Shown: positions 62,474 through 64,000 of the stretch, piece by piece
How the letters are laid out: every line of letters starts with the position of its first letter
How positions within the stretch are numbered: position 1 is the first letter of the stretch
Source: Synanceia verrucosa
Taxonomy: Eukaryota > Chordata > Actinopteri > Perciformes > Synanceiidae
DNA: 64,000 nt
Reading direction: 5' to 3'
Assembly (NCBI GenBank): GCA_029721515.1
Contig: CM056562.1
Location: 10,995,335-11,059,334 of the forward strand
Position numbers and translations under genes: made by a program
The notes under the pieces: generated by a model
What the model was told of the DNA's origin: nothing
The model's input: only the letters and a program-made list of their open reading frames with translations
Database searches by the model: none

Positions 62474-62617
62474 TTGATGAGTAAATATCCATCCATCCAT
62501 CCATTATCTACCGCTTATCCTCATAGGGTCACAGGGAGGCTGGAGCCTATCCCAGCTGTCTTAGGGCGGAAGGCAGGGTACACCCTGGACAAGTCGCCAC
62601 CTTGATGAGTAAATATC
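62474..62617 (-). mobile_element. SINE 3' fragment with (ATCC)n tail and 16-bp target-site duplication
   Basis: A direct repeat ttgatgagtaaatatc occurs at 62474-62489 and 62602-62617 and brackets 112 bases. The insert starts with (ATCC)n on the + strand, followed by ttatctaccgcttatcc, GGGTCACAGGGAGGCTGGAGCC, and CACCCTGGACAAGTCGCC, which are recognised words of a teleost SINE. Because the simple-repeat tail is at the + strand left end, the element is inserted on the - strand and is 5' truncated at the GGCGACTTG side. The exact duplication means the insertion is fairly recent. (The GGGTCACAGG word is given here in part: GGGTCACAGG then GAGGCTGGAGCC.). Confidence 0.85.
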
Positions 62618-62827
62618 TATGACAAAATGCTGAACAGTCAGAAAAACACAGTAACTTTCCTTAAACTGTTTCCTCTTTCTTTGTCTACCATGTTATTAAC
62701 ATCCTGGATGCTTAAAAATGAATAATGCTGCACTCCAGTTCTGCTGAAGGTCTGTAAGCAAGTGCCAACTCGGCACAGTTAAACTTCCATGCATGTAAAT
62801 GGGTACGAGATAGTTCAAGCGGTCGTG

Positions 62828-62955
62828 CATCCTGATATACGGCCTAGCATACACTTGTTAGCCAAGCTCGAAGTGTGTACTAAAGAGAGGCTTCAGGCTT
62901 ATAAATCACGAGTTGTTTATAATTATGTCCTGTGCCAGATAGAAGAACTCTTCTC
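62828..62955 (+). pseudogene. possible transposon-protein relic (KAYKSLEAYNY-type)
   Basis: The frame starting with HPDI at 62828 continues to TKERLQAYKS (62879) and VVYNYVLCQIEELF. This resembles the motif FTREKLKAYKSLEAYNYFVCG found before SWIM zinc-finger and YqaJ-type exonuclease domains in a transposon-associated protein family common in fish. No SWIM or YqaJ segment was found downstream and the LEA of the motif is altered. It would be a short decayed fragment. The assignment rests on one motif and could be coincidence. Confidence 0.4.
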
Positions 62956-64000
62956 TCTTGGGATATTGAACATTTTCCACCCATCATTTTTCGCAATTCG
63001 CACAGTTTACTTCACAACAACTCCTCATCATGTCCTCTCACCATCTCTCTCTGCAATATTGCCTCTTTTCTGCCACCTGTTTATGCACACATCTCAAAAT
63101 GGCTATTATTGAAGTGTTAATGATAAGAAGGGCAAAAGTTATAATTTCTTTCTCACTCTCTCATTCTCTCTTCCCTCTTTTTCATTTTCTCCTTATTTTA
63201 CTGCAAAGTATACAGTCAGTGATGATAGGTTCAGCAGTCTGTAAATTAAATCCCCTCTTCTCATATTTTCCTGTCTTACATGGTAAATTCATGCTGCACA
63301 TTCTGCATTAATGTGAACTTTGCTTTATGTTGCACTTTTGTTGCTGTTAATTTTGCCAGCACAGAACATAGTCCAAAGAACTCATTCAAATTACTTTCAA
63401 TTATTTAGCCCATTATCATAAATCAGATATTTATAATCAGACAAAATGCATCCTCTATCCTTCAACACTTACCCATAATAATTATAAGAACTTTTAGTTA
63501 CTTTACATCTTTAAAAACTTCTGACTTCCTAGTGGTTGACTCATAGTGGGCTAGCTCATTATCAACTCAAATGATGGACAGAACCAAATTCCAAAGTGCT
63601 GTTGTTTTTAAAAGATGAAGTAAATTTCAGTTTGTTGACAGTGATAACACAGGTTGAGTTAAAGAAATAAAATGAAAAATGTCAGGTGATGGATACATAC
63701 AGGCCTATTTTCAAAATGGATATGTGACATTTTGGAGTGAAATGGCTCTATTGTAGTGACACAAAGGCAGGCCAGATGCATGCAGGAGGGAGAGGGTCAC
63801 TGATTGTACTGCGCTCTGCAGACGAGGGCACTGCTTATTACTGTTCACTCTGGTGCCGTGTGCTGCGTTGCCAGTAGCAGCCCCTCACATCAAAGGGGTC
63901 GGCTGTGCAGAGCCAAGCATGCAGCAGAGGAGGGGAGATTAAACAGCCTGTTCAATAAATGGCTTAGCGCTTCCCCTAGCTGCATCTACACAGAACAATA
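62956..64000. other. intronic stretch at the window end
   Basis: AT-rich sequence becoming GC-richer near 63770-63960. A TCTCTCTC-like pyrimidine stretch lies at about 63148-63190. No exon beginning in phase 1 with the expected macrodomain continuation was seen. Confidence 0.5.

Larger units (their letters stand above)
60763..64000 (+). other. macrod2: start of the next intron (phase 1)
   Basis: The intron begins with the donor gtaagcgt and runs past the end of the window. It is phase 1 because the glycine codon of GIYG is split after its first base. It contains several transposon relics described separately. Confidence 0.8.

Noticed and set aside
1..64000. CRISPR arrays, tRNA, rRNA, or bacterial operon structure
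   Set aside because: No regularly spaced repeats, cloverleaf genes or dense coding were seen; all evidence points to vertebrate intron.

Overview
The window reads as intronic sequence of one very large vertebrate gene. Teleost-type interspersed repeats and microsatellites point to a bony fish, perhaps a percomorph, although no single base pair proves the species. Only two short protein-coding segments are convincing, both on the + strand. The first is a 122-nt exon (36320-36441) and the second a 31-nt exon (60732-60762). Together they encode a continuous piece of a MacroD-type macrodomain: VIHTVGPVARG ... CYENSLRLMKEHDLSTV, then AFPCISTGIYG. Intron phases and splice signals fit. The best match is macrod2, a mono-ADP-ribosyl hydrolase gene known for giant introns; macrod1 is the main alternative.

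Layout: 1-36319 is the intron before the first exon and its 5' end lies outside the window. It holds scattered microsatellites, a TTAA-flanked MITE-like element (7.76-8.24 kb), a perfect-looking 24-bp hairpin (about 9.98 kb), a teleost repeat fragment (14.65 kb), a + strand LINE remnant (20.1-20.55 kb) and a - strand LINE remnant (30.9-33.0 kb). The second LINE is split by a nested 810-bp inverted-repeat element. 36442-60731 is a complete 24.3-kb intron with a long (CA)/(TA) tract at 41.8 kb, a T-rich MITE-like element at 54.1 kb, a tRNA-derived SINE head at 55.2 kb, a 46-bp perfect palindrome at 56.2 kb and a ZNF143-like site at 57.7 kb. 60763-64000 is the start of the next intron. It contains a decayed Tc1/mariner transposase, a SINE tail with target-site duplication, and a possible relic of another transposon protein.

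The two exons form a phase 1-1 pair totalling 153 nt (51 codons), so each alone is frame-breaking but the pair is not. The second exon carries the substrate-binding loop (GIYG) of the fold. I found no CRISPR array, rRNA, tRNA gene, operon or other autonomous system, and no convincing undescribed system. The other open frames (longest about 138 codons) show no recognisable family, splice context or initiation context and are treated as chance frames. Nothing here was computed or searched; family names for repeats rest on recognition of short diagnostic motifs.
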